Shown here: one piece after another, positions 9,377 through 18,304 of the stretch
How positions within the stretch are numbered: position 1 is the first letter of the stretch
Layout: each line of letters starts with the position of its first letter
The notes under the pieces: generated by a model
Seen by the model: only the letters and a program-made list of their open reading frames with translations
What the model was told of the DNA's origin: nothing
Database searches by the model: none
Program-made: the position numbers and the translations under genes
Assembly (NCBI GenBank): GCA_021775255.1
Contig: JAJFIA010000011.1
Coordinates: 29,860-93,859, forward strand
Source: Roseovarius sp.
GTDB lineage: Bacteria; Pseudomonadota; Alphaproteobacteria; Rhodobacterales; Rhodobacteraceae
Direction: 5' to 3'
DNA length: 64,000 nt

Positions 9377-9853
9377 TCAAATCACATCTGACAAAGCGTT
9401 TTCCTTCACCGCCTGCATCGCCACATAGGTCGAGGTATTGGCCACATGCGGCAGGGCGGATATTTTCTCGGCCAGGAATAGGCGGTAATCCATCATGTCG
9501 CGGGTGCGGATTTTCATCAGGTAATCGAAATTGCCGGCAATCAGGTGCACCTGTTCGATCTCGGGTATCTTCGCCACCGCCGCGTTGAACGCCTGTAATG
9601 CCGCCTCGCGGGTATCACTCAGGCGCACCTCAACAAAGCTGATATGGTTAAGCCCCAGACGGATGGGATCAAACAATGCCCGGTAGCCGGTGATCACACC
9701 TGCCTTCTCCAGCCGCCTCAGCCGTGCCTGTGTTGGGGATTTTGACAGGCCAATATCGCGCGCCAGATCGGTGATGCTGATCCGCCCGTCACTGGCCAGC
9801 CGCCTTAGAATCGCCTGATCGTGGCGATCAAGATCAATCTTGTCACTTTGCAT
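9377..9853 (-). CDS. putR: Lrp/AsnC-family regulator of proline use
   Basis: A 158-residue Lrp/AsnC-type regulator: an N-terminal winged helix-turn-helix (LDRHDQAILRRLASDGRISITDLARDIGLSKSP) and a C-terminal RAM ligand-binding domain. The frame is open further upstream, but the ATG at 9853 (MQSDKIDLDRHD) gives the family length. It is divergent from putA with 106 bp between them. In alphaproteobacteria such as Rhodobacter capsulatus and Agrobacterium, PutR in this position activates putA in response to proline; the assignment here rests on this arrangement. PutA below lacks a DNA-binding N-terminus, which agrees with external control. Confidence 0.88.
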   Translation of the reverse strand: MQSDKIDLDRHDQAILRRLASDGRISITDLARDIGLSKSPTQARLRRLEKAGVITGYRALFDPIRLGLNHISFVEVRLSDTREAALQAFNAAVAKIPEIEQVHLIAGNFDYLMKIRTRDMMDYRLFLAEKISALPHVANTSTYVAMQAVKENALSDVI

Positions 9854-9959
9854 GAAATTTCTCCGTAATTCAGCCGTTTTCCCTGCAATCGGCCTGTATT
9901 CAGGAAATATCACTTATTATACTTTGGTATGTTGGGTCAATTCACCTCATGAGGTTCCC

Positions 9960-12900
9960 ATGACAAAAGCCCCTGAATACCGCCACCTGATAGATACAGC
10001 CACCTATGCGGATGAGGCCAAAACCCTTGCCGCTTTGACAAAATCCGCCGGGTTAACAGGCGATGACCGGGTGCGTATCTGTGCCCGCGCGGCCGGTTTG
10101 GTGCGCGATATCCGCAGCCATTCAACGCCCGGGCTGATGGAGGTGTTTCTGGCGGAATATGGCCTTTCCACCGATGAGGGGATTGCGCTGATGTGTCTGG
10201 CCGAGGCGCTTCTCAGAGTGCCCGATGCCGATACCATTGACGCCCTGATCGAGGACAAAATCGCCCCCTCTGACTGGGGCCGCCATCTGGGCCATTCCAC
10301 CTCGTCACTGGTCAATGCCTCAACCTGGGCCTTGATGCTGACCGGCAAGGTGCTGAAGGATGAGCAGCCCGGCCCGGTGGGGCATCTGCGCGGCGCCATC
10401 AGGCGGCTGGGTGAGCCGGTGATCCGCACCGCCGTGGCCCGCGCGATGAAGGAAATGGGGCGGCAGTTTGTGTTGGGGGAAAGCATCACTTCGGCGATGA
10501 AACGCGCCAGTGATATGGAGAAAAAGGGCTATTCCTATTCCTACGACATGCTGGGCGAGGCCGCCCGCACCGATGCCGATGCCACCCGCTATCATCTGGC
10601 CTATTCGCGGGCCATATCCGCCATTGCGCTGGCCTGTACCAAAAGGGATATCCGCGATAATCCGGGCATTTCCGTCAAACTTTCGGCGCTGCATCCGCGC
10701 TATGAGGTGGCGCAGCGCGATCAGGTGATGCAGGTTCTGGTGCCGCGCCTGCGCTCGCTTGCGCTTCTGGCCAAATCCGCCCGCATGGGCCTGAATATCG
10801 ACGCGGAAGAGGCCGACCGCCTGGCGCTTTCCATGGATGTGATCGAGGCGGTGCTGTCCGAGCCCGCGCTTGCTGGCTGGGATGGTTTTGGCGTGGTGGT
10901 GCAGGCTTACGGGCAGCGCGCCGGTCATGTGCTGGATTATCTTCATGATCTGGCGCAAAAACATGACCGCCGCCTGATGGTGCGGCTGGTGAAGGGCGCC
11001 TATTGGGATACCGAGATCAAACAGGCGCAAGTGGCAGGGATGAGCGGCTTTCCGGTGTTCACCGCCAAGGCGGCCACCGATATTTCCTATATCTCGAACG
11101 CGCGCAAACTGCTGCGGATGACCGACAGGATTTACCCGCAATTTGCCACCCATAACGCCCATACAGCGGCGGCCATTCTGGATATGGCCACCGATAAAAC
11201 CACCTTTGAATTTCAGCGTCTGCACGGCATGGGCGAGGCGTTGCATGATATCATCCTGAAGGCCGAGGGCACCCGTTGCCGCATTTATGCGCCGGTAGGG
11301 GCGCATCGCGATCTGCTGGCCTATCTGGTGCGCCGCCTGCTGGAAAACGGTGCCAATTCCAGCTTTGTCAATCAGATTGTTGATCAGGATGTCCCCCCTG
11401 AAACCGTGGCCCGCGATCCCTTTGAGGCGATCAATGATCCCTTGCCCCACCTGCCCACCGGCCCGGAATTATTTACCCCTGAACGGCGCAATTCTCAGGG
11501 TTTTGATCTTGGCCATCAGCCTACTCTTGAGCTGATTGACAGCGCCAGAAATCCCTATTCCAGCCAACAATGGGCCGCAAAGCCGCTTTTGGCGGGCGAA
11601 GCCAAACCAAACAGCCCTCAGCCGGTGGATAATCCTGCCGACCCAAGCGACAGCCCCGGTAATGTGGCCATTGCCAGCGTGCAAGACATTGAAACCGCGC
11701 TCAAAAATGCCGCCCTGTGGGAGGTGCCTGCGGCAGAACGCAAAGCTGTTCTCGATCAGATTGCCGATCTTTACGAGCAGAATTTCGGCGAGATATTTGC
11801 CGTTCTTGCCCGTGAGGCCGGCAAATCCATCCCCGATGCCGTGGCCGAGCTGCGCGAGGCGGTGGATTTTCTGCGCTATTATGCCGCCCACGCACCCCAA
11901 ACGGCCCCGGTGGGCATTTTCACCTGCATCAGCCCGTGGAATTTTCCCCTTGCCATCTTTACCGGGCAGATTGCTGCGGCCTTGGCTGCGGGCAACGCCG
12001 TGCTGTCCAAACCGGCGGAACAAACCCCCCTCACCGCGCATCTGGCCATATCATTGATGCACAAGGCCGGTGTGCCGCGCGCCGCGTTGCAACTTTTGCC
12101 CGGCGCCGGAGATGTGGGCGCGGCCCTTACATCCGACGCCCGTGTAAACGGCGTCTGCTTCACCGGCTCCACCGCAACGGCGATGAAAATTCGCGCGGCT
12201 ATGGCGGAAAATCTGGCCCCTGGTGCTCCGTTCATCGCCGAAACCGGCGGGCTTAATGCGATGATCGTTGATAGCACCGCCTTGCCGGAACAGGCGGTTC
12301 AGGCGATCGTTGAAAGCGCGTTTCAATCGGCCGGGCAGCGCTGTTCGGCGCTGCGCTGCCTTTATGTGCAGGAAGACATCGCCAAAGGCTTCACCGAAAT
12401 GCTGACCGGGGCCATGGATGCGCTTTGCGTGGGTCAGCCCTGGCAGCTTGCCACTGATTGCGGCCCGGTGATTGATCAGGCCGCCCATAAAACCATCGCC
12501 GATCACATCGCCACCGCCCGCGCCGAGGGCCGTCTGATACACGCGCTAAAAACCCCGGATACCGGCACATTCATTGCCCCCAGCCTGATCAGGGTGAGCG
12601 GGATTGCCGATATGACGCGGGAAATATTCGGCCCCGTCCTGCATATGGCCACCTTCAAATCGGGTGAGCTGGATCAGGTGATCAAGGCGATCAATGATAC
12701 CGGCTATGGCCTGACCTTCGGCCTGATGACCCGGATTGACGACCGGGTGCAATACGTGACCGAGCGCATGAACAGCGGCAATATTTACGTCAACCGCAAC
12801 CAGATTGGCGCGGTTGTGGGCAGCCAGCCCTTTGGCGGCGAAGGGCTTTCCGGCACCGGCCCCAAGGCGGGCGGGCCGCATTACCTCAAGCGTTTCACAG

Positions 12901-13391
12901 CCGCGCCCGCCCCGATCAGCGGCCAGAGCTGGCCGGATGAGATGCCCCTGACAGAGCTGCAAAACGCCTTGGATGCAGCCAATTCCGGCAGGCCGCCACC
13001 CCCTCAGGCGCTTGTCCTGCCCGGCCCGACCGGCGAATCAAACCGCCTCACGGCACAGCCACGCGCGGCGGCTTTATGCCTTGGCCCCGGTGCCGAGGCG
13101 GCAAAAGCTCAGGCCGGGGCGATTACGGATTTGGGTGGCGTCGCGGTGCAGGCTACGGGCCACATCCCGGCGCAGGTTCTGCAATCGCTCACAGGCTTCT
13201 CGGGCGCGCTTTTTTGGGGGGATGAGACAGCGGCCCGTATCTATGTCAGGGCGCTTTCGCATCGCCAAGGCCCGATCCTGCCGCTGATCACAGGCCTGCC
13301 CGATGCGGGCCATGTGCTGCACGAGCGCCATGTCTGCGTTGATACCACCGCAGCAGGCGGCAATGCAGCGCTTTTGGGGGGTGTCTCTTGA
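9960..13391 (+). CDS. putA: Bifunctional proline dehydrogenase / glutamate-5-semialdehyde dehydrogenase
   Basis: PutA oxidises proline to glutamate in two steps. The 1143-residue protein has an N-terminal helical arm, an FAD-dependent proline dehydrogenase barrel (about 140-460, with VRLVKGAYWDTEIK) and an NAD-dependent aldehyde dehydrogenase domain (about 560-1000). In the second, the Glu-bearing motif AETGGLNA and the catalytic cysteine C795 in GQRCS are visible. A C-terminal domain follows (about 1010-1143). No ribbon-helix-helix DNA-binding domain is present at the N-terminus, so it is not a self-repressor. The frame is open to 9840, but the ATG at 9960, preceded by GAGG, is the sensible start. 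Divergent putR is the likely regulator. Confidence 0.97.
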   Translation: MTKAPEYRHLIDTATYADEAKTLAALTKSAGLTGDDRVRICARAAGLVRDIRSHSTPGLMEVFLAEYGLSTDEGIALMCLAEALLRVPDADTIDALIEDKIAPSDWGRHLGHSTSSLVNASTWALMLTGKVLKDEQPGPVGHLRGAIRRLGEPVIRTAVARAMKEMGRQFVLGESITSAMKRASDMEKKGYSYSYDMLGEAARTDADATRYHLAYSRAISAIALACTKRDIRDNPGISVKLSALHPRYEVAQRDQVMQVLVPRLRSLALLAKSARMGLNIDAEEADRLALSMDVIEAVLSEPALAGWDGFGVVVQAYGQRAGHVLDYLHDLAQKHDRRLMVRLVKGAYWDTEIKQAQVAGMSGFPVFTAKAATDISYISNARKLLRMTDRIYPQFATHNAHTAAAILDMATDKTTFEFQRLHGMGEALHDIILKAEGTRCRIYAPVGAHRDLLAYLVRRLLENGANSSFVNQIVDQDVPPETVARDPFEAINDPLPHLPTGPELFTPERRNSQGFDLGHQPTLELIDSARNPYSSQQWAAKPLLAGEAKPNSPQPVDNPADPSDSPGNVAIASVQDIETALKNAALWEVPAAERKAVLDQIADLYEQNFGEIFAVLAREAGKSIPDAVAELREAVDFLRYYAAHAPQTAPVGIFTCISPWNFPLAIFTGQIAAALAAGNAVLSKPAEQTPLTAHLAISLMHKAGVPRAALQLLPGAGDVGAALTSDARVNGVCFTGSTATAMKIRAAMAENLAPGAPFIAETGGLNAMIVDSTALPEQAVQAIVESAFQSAGQRCSALRCLYVQEDIAKGFTEMLTGAMDALCVGQPWQLATDCGPVIDQAAHKTIADHIATARAEGRLIHALKTPDTGTFIAPSLIRVSGIADMTREIFGPVLHMATFKSGELDQVIKAINDTGYGLTFGLMTRIDDRVQYVTERMNSGNIYVNRNQIGAVVGSQPFGGEGLSGTGPKAGGPHYLKRFTAAPAPISGQSWPDEMPLTELQNALDAANSGRPPPPQALVLPGPTGESNRLTAQPRAAALCLGPGAEAAKAQAGAITDLGGVAVQATGHIPAQVLQSLTGFSGALFWGDETAARIYVRALSHRQGPILPLITGLPDAGHVLHERHVCVDTTAAGGNAALLGGVS

Positions 13392-13422
13392 CGCCGACTG
13401 CCACACATATCAACCTGGCAGC

Positions 13423-14169
13423 ATGTTCCCGATCCGTGATCATAACCCGTCCGAGCGCACGCCTTACGTAACTTACGCGCTGATCACCCTTAACGTGGTG
13501 GTTTTCCTCAGCTATTGGCCATTATTTTCCAATCCGCTGGCACTGAACCGATTCTTTTATGAATGGGCGTTGATCCCGGGCCTGCTACAGATCAAGGGCG
13601 CGTATTACAGCCTTGTCACCATGATGTTTCTGCATGGCGGGCTTTTGCATCTGGCGGGTAACATGCTGTTTTTATGGATATTTGGCGACAATATCGAAGA
13701 CAAGATGGGGCACATCCTGTTTCTGTTGTTCTATCTTGCCGCAGGCGTTCTGGCAGGTCTGGCACAGGTCATGGCGGCCCCCGGTTCAATGGTGCCCACC
13801 GTGGGGGCCTCAGGCGCCATTGCCGGTGTGATGGGGGGGTATCTGCTGCTCTTTCCCAAAGCGCGGGTGGATGTCGTGCTGTTTTTCATAGTGTTTTACC
13901 GCATCATTGTGATCCCCGCCTGGATCATGCTGGCGCTTTGGTTTGGCCTGCAACTATTCAGCGGCATCGGCGCGGATCCCTTGAAGGGCGGCGTTGCCTA
14001 CTGGGCTCATATGGGCGGGTTCATCGCCGGGCTGGCATTGACATATCCGCTGTTTCTGCATCTTGGCGGGCGAAGGTTCTGGCAACAAACCCATGGCCAT
14101 CCTTCGCATCCCGAGGCGCAATATAAATTCACCAAAAGCCGTATTCCGAAAGTGAGGCGCGACAAATGA
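13423..14169 (+). CDS. Rhomboid family intramembrane serine protease
   Basis: A 248-residue membrane protein with six predicted transmembrane segments. The catalytic serine is S130 in PTVGASGAIAGVMGG and the catalytic histidine H196 in AYWAHMGGFIAG; a conserved HLAGN motif (N80) precedes them. The family cleaves transmembrane substrates within the bilayer; substrates here are unknown. The ATG at 13423 (MFPIRDHNPSERTPYVTY) matches the usual start; the frame is open further upstream inside putA. It overlaps the following GFA gene by ATGA and probably shares its transcript. It starts 31 bp after putA, so read-through from putA is possible. Confidence 0.92.
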   Translation: MFPIRDHNPSERTPYVTYALITLNVVVFLSYWPLFSNPLALNRFFYEWALIPGLLQIKGAYYSLVTMMFLHGGLLHLAGNMLFLWIFGDNIEDKMGHILFLLFYLAAGVLAGLAQVMAAPGSMVPTVGASGAIAGVMGGYLLLFPKARVDVVLFFIVFYRIIVIPAWIMLALWFGLQLFSGIGADPLKGGVAYWAHMGGFIAGLALTYPLFLHLGGRRFWQQTHGHPSHPEAQYKFTKSRIPKVRRDK

Positions 14170-14531
14170 CAGCATTGAAAGCCACCTGCCATTGCGGCGC
14201 AATAGAATTGCGTGTGCGGCTTAGTGACGGGCTGAATACTGCCCGGCGCTGCGATTGCAGCTTTTGCAGGCGGCGCGGGGCGATTGCCGTGAGCGCACCG
14301 CTGGACGGTCTTGAGGTGGTGAGGGGCGCGGACAAGCTTACGCTGTATCAATGGGGCACGATGACGGCCAAACATTACTTTTGTTCAATCTGTGGCAATT
14401 ACACCCATCACCAACGCCGTTCCAACCCCAATGAATATGGCGTGAATGCCGCGATGATCGAGGGTGTCAATCCGGCGGATCTGGGCAATGTACCCTGGGA
14501 TGACGGGGTCAATCATCCCTCCGATCAATAG
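14166..14531 (+). CDS. GFA/CENP-V-type zinc protein
   Basis: A 121-residue protein of the GFA family (named after glutathione-dependent formaldehyde-activating enzyme). Zinc ligands are seen as C8 and C10 (CHCGAIEL), C29, C31 and C34 (CDCSFC) and the later CSICG pair. Family members are often annotated as formaldehyde-glutathione enzymes, but most have no proven activity. Its ATG overlaps the rhomboid stop (ATGA), so the two are translated together. The convergent inositol-phosphatase gene ends 2 bp downstream. A second GFA protein is at 28485. Confidence 0.88.
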   Translation: MTALKATCHCGAIELRVRLSDGLNTARRCDCSFCRRRGAIAVSAPLDGLEVVRGADKLTLYQWGTMTAKHYFCSICGNYTHHQRRSNPNEYGVNAAMIEGVNPADLGNVPWDDGVNHPSDQ

Positions 14532-14533
14532 AG

Positions 14534-15322
14534 TCACGCGCCCCGGATCACCTTGGCAAACCTGTCAAATATTGCCCCGTTGGCACAGATCACATCGCCG
14601 CTTTCAAGGATGTCGCCCTCTTTGGCCAGCGGCTCAACCAAGGCGCCCGCCTCACGCGCAATGATGATACCAGCCGCCAGATCCCAGGGCTGCAACCGCC
14701 GCTCCCAAAACCCGTCATAACGGCCAGCGGCCACATAAGCCATATCAAGTGCGGCCGAGCCGAATCGGCGCACCCCGGCGCAGGCGGGCATCAACCGCGC
14801 CAGATCCTGCAATGTCTCGGGCAAATCGGATCGCCCGCCAAACGGCACACCGGTAGCAAAGATGCTTTCAATCATCTTGTCGCGCCCCGACACCCGAAGG
14901 CGGCTTTCATTCATCCACGCACCCTGGCCCTTTTCGGCAAAAAACGCCTCGTCCTTGCTGGGATCATAAACCACGCCGGACACGATCTGCCCCTTATGCT
15001 CCAAAGCAATCGACACTGCCCAATGCGGCAGCCCGTGCAGAAAATTGGTGGTGCCATCCAGAGGATCAACAATCCAGCGGCGGGTCGGATCTTTGCCAGG
15101 CTCTTCGCCGCCTTCTTCCGCCAGCCAGCCATAGGTGGGGCGGGCCTCCATCAGTTCGGTTTTGATGATGTATTCTGCATTGATATCGGCGCGGCTGACA
15201 AAATCCCCGGCCCCCTTCATCGACACCTGCAGGTTCTCCACTTCCCGGAAATCCTTGGCCAATGCCCGGCCCGCCTTGCGCGCCACCTTCAGCATCACAT
15301 TCATATTGGCACTGATCGCCAT
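14534..15322 (-). CDS. suhB: Inositol monophosphatase family protein (SuhB-like)
   Basis: A 262-residue Mg-dependent phosphatase of the inositol monophosphatase family. Metal-binding motifs are complete: the LAEEGGE acidic pair (about E69/E70), WIVDPLDGTTNF with D86 and D89, and a C-terminal WDLAAG. It would hydrolyse inositol-1-phosphate or a related sugar phosphate in the cytoplasm; SuhB homologues also bind the transcription complex in some bacteria. It is transcribed toward the rhomboid-GFA pair. The 158 bp behind its start hold no gene. Confidence 0.92.
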   Translation of the reverse strand: MAISANMNVMLKVARKAGRALAKDFREVENLQVSMKGAGDFVSRADINAEYIIKTELMEARPTYGWLAEEGGEEPGKDPTRRWIVDPLDGTTNFLHGLPHWAVSIALEHKGQIVSGVVYDPSKDEAFFAEKGQGAWMNESRLRVSGRDKMIESIFATGVPFGGRSDLPETLQDLARLMPACAGVRRFGSAALDMAYVAAGRYDGFWERRLQPWDLAAGIIIAREAGALVEPLAKEGDILESGDVICANGAIFDRFAKVIRGA

Positions 15323-15480
15323 CGCAAAACGCTCCTATAGGGTCAGCCCGCGCATATACGGTGCCCGCCCCTGCCGCACAAGGGCCTCAAGGCTTTCATT
15401 TTTCCAAAAATACTCAAAGTGATCCGATTCAGTCTTGTGGGCGTTGCGCTTTTTTTGCGACCCCAGAACCAGCAAACGCC

Positions 15481-16155
15481 TCAGTACCGCCGCGCCAGCC
15501 GCTCAGGATCGACGCCAATAAAATAGCGCAACAGCAATGCAAGATTCCGCGTACCGCGCCGCAGCCAGCCCTCACGCTCAAAACGTGCCGCACTTGTGGT
15601 CACCGCCAGCGGCAACATCTGCAACCGGCGGCCAAGGGCGCGTGACATCGCCACATCCTCCATCAGCGGAATATTTCGGTATCCACCCAGCGCATCATAT
15701 TCTGCCCGCGCTATCAGCAGCCCCTGATCGCCGTAAGGCAGCCGGAAAATGCGCGATCGGAGATTGGCCCAAAACGCCACGGCCTTCGGCGCAAATCCGC
15801 GCTGATCAAATCGCAATTTGAAATACGCCGGGCGTCCGGCTGGTAAATGTGCCAGGACGCAGGCGCTCCACCCGGCAGGCAAAATACTGTCGGCATGCAA
15901 AAACAACAGCCACTCGCCCGTCGCCGCACCGGCCCCGCGGCCAAGCTGCCCCCCGCGCGAGGGCTGGCCTTCGATTACAACCGCCCCCGCCTCGGTGGCG
16001 ATCTGCACGGTGGCATCCTCTGATCCGCCATCGGAAATCACCAGTTCCCGGATCAGCCCGGCCTCAACCCCCTCCATCAGCGCGCCAAGGCAGGCGGGCA
16101 GGCTTTGGGCCGCATTCAGCACCGGAATAATCACAGATAATTTCGCGCGCATCAT
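15481..16155 (-). CDS. Family 2 glycosyltransferase, TIGR04283 type
   Basis: A 224-residue GT-A fold glycosyltransferase: the N-terminal LSVIIPVLNAAQSLPACL, the acidic VISDGGSEDAT and LLFLHADSILP motifs, then LPYGDQGLLI and IPLMEDVAMSRAL. This set, with a C-terminal RLARRY, fits the family annotated as rSAM/selenodomain-associated transferase 2 (TIGR04283). The nucleotide-sugar and acceptor are not known. Two ATG codons in tandem (16155 and 16152) can start it, preceded by a GGGGGA ribosome site. It is divergent from ygfZ with a 60-bp gap. Confidence 0.85.
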   Translation of the reverse strand: MMRAKLSVIIPVLNAAQSLPACLGALMEGVEAGLIRELVISDGGSEDATVQIATEAGAVVIEGQPSRGGQLGRGAGAATGEWLLFLHADSILPAGWSACVLAHLPAGRPAYFKLRFDQRGFAPKAVAFWANLRSRIFRLPYGDQGLLIARAEYDALGGYRNIPLMEDVAMSRALGRRLQMLPLAVTTSAARFEREGWLRRGTRNLALLLRYFIGVDPERLARRY

Positions 16156-16215
16156 TTCCCCCTGTTGAACCCGCCTCTCAGACCTATATTAGAGACAGAG
16201 CAGAGGGAATAAATT

Positions 16216-16947
16216 TTGACACGCACCATCCTTGAAATCACCGGAAATGACGCCGAGCCCTTCCTTCAGGGGCTGATCACCAATGATATGGCGAGGCTGA
16301 ATCAGGGGCTTCTATATGCCGCCCTGCTGACGCCACAAGGCAAATATCTGGCGGATTTTTTCCTGCTGCGGCATGACGATGCGATCTGGCTGGATGTGGA
16401 GACAAGCCTTGCCGCCCCGCTTTTGCAACGCCTGAACATGTACAAGCTGCGCGCCGACGTGGCCATTACCGAGACGGACTGCAAAGTCCGGCGAGGGGTT
16501 GGCGTGCCGCCTGAAAATGCCCTGCCTGATCCGCGCCATACGGCGTTGGGCTGGCGGTTATATGGTGATGCGGGTGGCGATGATGGCAGCGATTTGGAGG
16601 CGCTCCGCGTGGCCCATTGCATCCCGCAAACCGGGATTGAGCTCACCCCCGATACTTTCATCCTTGAAACCGGGTTTGAGCGCCTGAACGGCGTTGATTT
16701 CCGTAAGGGCTGTTTTGTCGGGCAGGAAATTGTTGCCCGGATGAAACATAAAACCACGCTGCGCAAGGGTCTGGTGACGGTCGGGATCAAAGGCCAGGCG
16801 CCGGTGGGCACGCCAATCACCGCAAAGGGCAAACCGGCGGGCACACTCTATACCCAATCGGGCAACCGGGCGATTGCCTATCTGCGGTTTGACCGCGCCA
16901 AAGGTGAAATGACGGCAGGGAATGCCAGAGTAACATTGCTGCCTTAG
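16216..16947 (+). CDS. ygfZ: YgfZ/CAF17-like folate-binding iron-sulfur assembly protein
   Basis: A 243-residue tetrahydrofolate-binding protein related to GcvT. The family signature KGCFVGQE is at 164-171 (conserved cysteine C166), inside RKGCFVGQEIVARMKHKTT. YgfZ helps assemble or repair 4Fe-4S clusters in certain enzymes. The start is a TTG at 16216 with a good AGAGGGA ribosome site at 16202-16208; no in-frame ATG lies at the right place. A long hairpin directly follows the gene (16951-17017), shared with convergent efp. Confidence 0.9.
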   Translation: MTRTILEITGNDAEPFLQGLITNDMARLNQGLLYAALLTPQGKYLADFFLLRHDDAIWLDVETSLAAPLLQRLNMYKLRADVAITETDCKVRRGVGVPPENALPDPRHTALGWRLYGDAGGDDGSDLEALRVAHCIPQTGIELTPDTFILETGFERLNGVDFRKGCFVGQEIVARMKHKTTLRKGLVTVGIKGQAPVGTPITAKGKPAGTLYTQSGNRAIAYLRFDRAKGEMTAGNARVTLLP

Positions 16948-16950
16948 CCC

Positions 16951-17017
16951 CACGCCCCGGGCTTGACCCGGGGCCTCGCAGTTGGAAAAGAGGCCCCGGC
17001 GCGGGGGCCGTGGCGTG
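16951..17017. repeat. Long imperfect inverted repeat between ygfZ and efp
   Basis: Arms at 16951-16977 and 16990-17017 pair over a 12-nt loop, with a mismatched patch in the middle. The core CGGGCTTGACCCGGG resembles the core of the perfect hairpin at 46256-46315 (CGGACTTGATCCGGG), so the two are members of one dispersed family. Placed between convergent genes, it probably ends both transcripts. Confidence 0.8.
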
Positions 17018-17046
17018 CTGGGGGGGTGAAATCCGCAGATACCGCC

Positions 17047-17610
17047 TCAGGCGCGCTCGGAATATTCCATGGTTTCGGTGTTGACCACAATCGCCTCGTC
17101 CGGCCCCACAAAGGGCGGAACCATCACCTTGATGCCATTATCCAGCGTTGCTGGCTTGAAGCTTTTCGCCGCTGTCTGGCCTTTCACAACCGGTTCGGTC
17201 TCGGCCACAACGCAGGTCACTTTCTGCGGCAGGGCGGCGTTCAGCGCCTCGGTCTCGAAAAACTCCACGGCGATGGTCATGCCATCTTGCAAGAATGGCC
17301 GGCGATCGCCAAGGATTTCGGCCGGCAGCTCAATCTGCTCATAGGTTTCCGCATCCATGAAATGCAGCATCCCGTCGCTTTCATACAGGAATTGCTGATC
17401 TTTTTGCTCAAGCCGCACCTTCTCAACCTTGTCGGCACTGCGAAACCGCTCGTTCAGCTTTGAGCCATTGCGCAGATTACGCAGCTCGACCTGCGCAAAG
17501 GCACCGCCCTTGCCGGGCTTGACGTGATCGACTTTGACCGCCGACCACAACCCGTCATTATGCTCGAGTATGAACCCGGGGCGAATTTCATTTCCATTGA
17601 TCTTGGGCAT
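17047..17610 (-). CDS. efp: Translation elongation factor P
   Basis: A 187-residue EF-P with the usual three beta-barrel domains. It relieves ribosomes stalled at polyproline stretches. The modified-lysine loop is VKPGKGGAF with the candidate modification site K34. The C-terminal domain holds the motif [18 protein letters not shown]. The frame is open to 17778, but the ATG at 17610 ([12 protein letters not shown]) is the family start. No epm modification gene is in the window. The 227 bp upstream, shared with the divergent DUF6280 gene, hold no other gene. Confidence 0.97.
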   Translation of the reverse strand: MPKINGNEIRPGFILEHNDGLWSAVKVDHVKPGKGGAFAQVELRNLRNGSKLNERFRSADKVEKVRLEQKDQQFLYESDGMLHFMDAETYEQIELPAEILGDRRPFLQDGMTIAVEFFETEALNAALPQKVTCVVAETEPVVKGQTAAKSFKPATLDNGIKVMVPPFVGPDEAIVVNTETMEYSERA

Positions 17611-17837
17611 GATTGAGAACCGTCTTTTTAGGGCCAATTTATATCTATCGCCCCTATATCCGGGGATGCATCCGGGGGCAAGACAAGCAATAGCGGGTGG
17701 ATTTTCATGCTGCATCTGCGAAAGATATGTGCCAAACGCATGGCTGATATGCAAATTAGCCCTATCCGAATCGCACAAACATCGTCATAAGGGGCTTCAC
17801 GCCGAAAACACAAGAGCAATAATAACAAGGACGAAAC

Positions 17838-18158
17838 ATGAAAGATTTCGTTGACGGCACAGCCTTCAAAAGCGAGCAAGGCAATCGTGCACGTAAACTT
17901 TTCGCGGCCGTCGTACTGGCCGCTCTGGATGACGCCATCTCAGACGACAAGAAATATGGCAATGGTCCGGAACAGATCGCCCGCTGGGCGCGTTCCCGCG
18001 ATGGTCGCGAGGTGCTTTCCTGCGCCGGTATCGACCCCAATGAGCGCGTGGTTGACGGGCTGATGGATTTTGTCTCGAAGGGTGTGCGCACCTCGGTGGC
18101 CCTGTCGCGCGAAGAAAGCGAGCGGCGCAATGCCGCCGCCCGGGCCGAAGCCGCCTGA
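17838..18158 (+). CDS. Small conserved Rhodobacterales protein (DUF6280 type)
   Basis: A 106-residue soluble protein, predicted helical, beginning MKDFVDGTAFKSEQGNRARKLF and ending in an Arg/Ala-rich tail. It resembles the family I know as DUF6280, found in Rhodobacterales and of unknown function. A GGACG-type ribosome site precedes the ATG. It is a single-gene unit: efp is divergent upstream and a strong terminator follows at 18184-18212. Its isolation and its own terminator suggest a separately controlled, well-expressed gene. Confidence 0.85.
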   Translation: MKDFVDGTAFKSEQGNRARKLFAAVVLAALDDAISDDKKYGNGPEQIARWARSRDGREVLSCAGIDPNERVVDGLMDFVSKGVRTSVALSREESERRNAAARAEAA

Positions 18159-18183
18159 CACCAGGCAAATTGAAAGTTTCCAA

Positions 18184-18212
18184 AAACCCTGCCATATCCG
18201 GCGGGGTTTTTT
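18184..18212 (+). terminator. Rho-independent terminator of the DUF6280 gene
   Basis: AACCCTGCC (18185-18193) pairs with GGCGGGGTT (18200-18208, one G-U pair) over a 6-nt loop, followed by a run of T to 18212. Confidence 0.88.
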
Positions 18213-18304
18213 GATTGTCGTGGTCAAAACCAAATCAGCCGGGCTTCAATCTTTTTATATCATGACGTATCAACCCCCTGATATCCAACAACAGGTGATC
18301 CGCC

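Noticed and set aside
10320..11450. Minus-strand open frame (376 codons) inside putA
   Set aside because: Antisense shadow of a conserved catalytic domain; no start context and no family motif.
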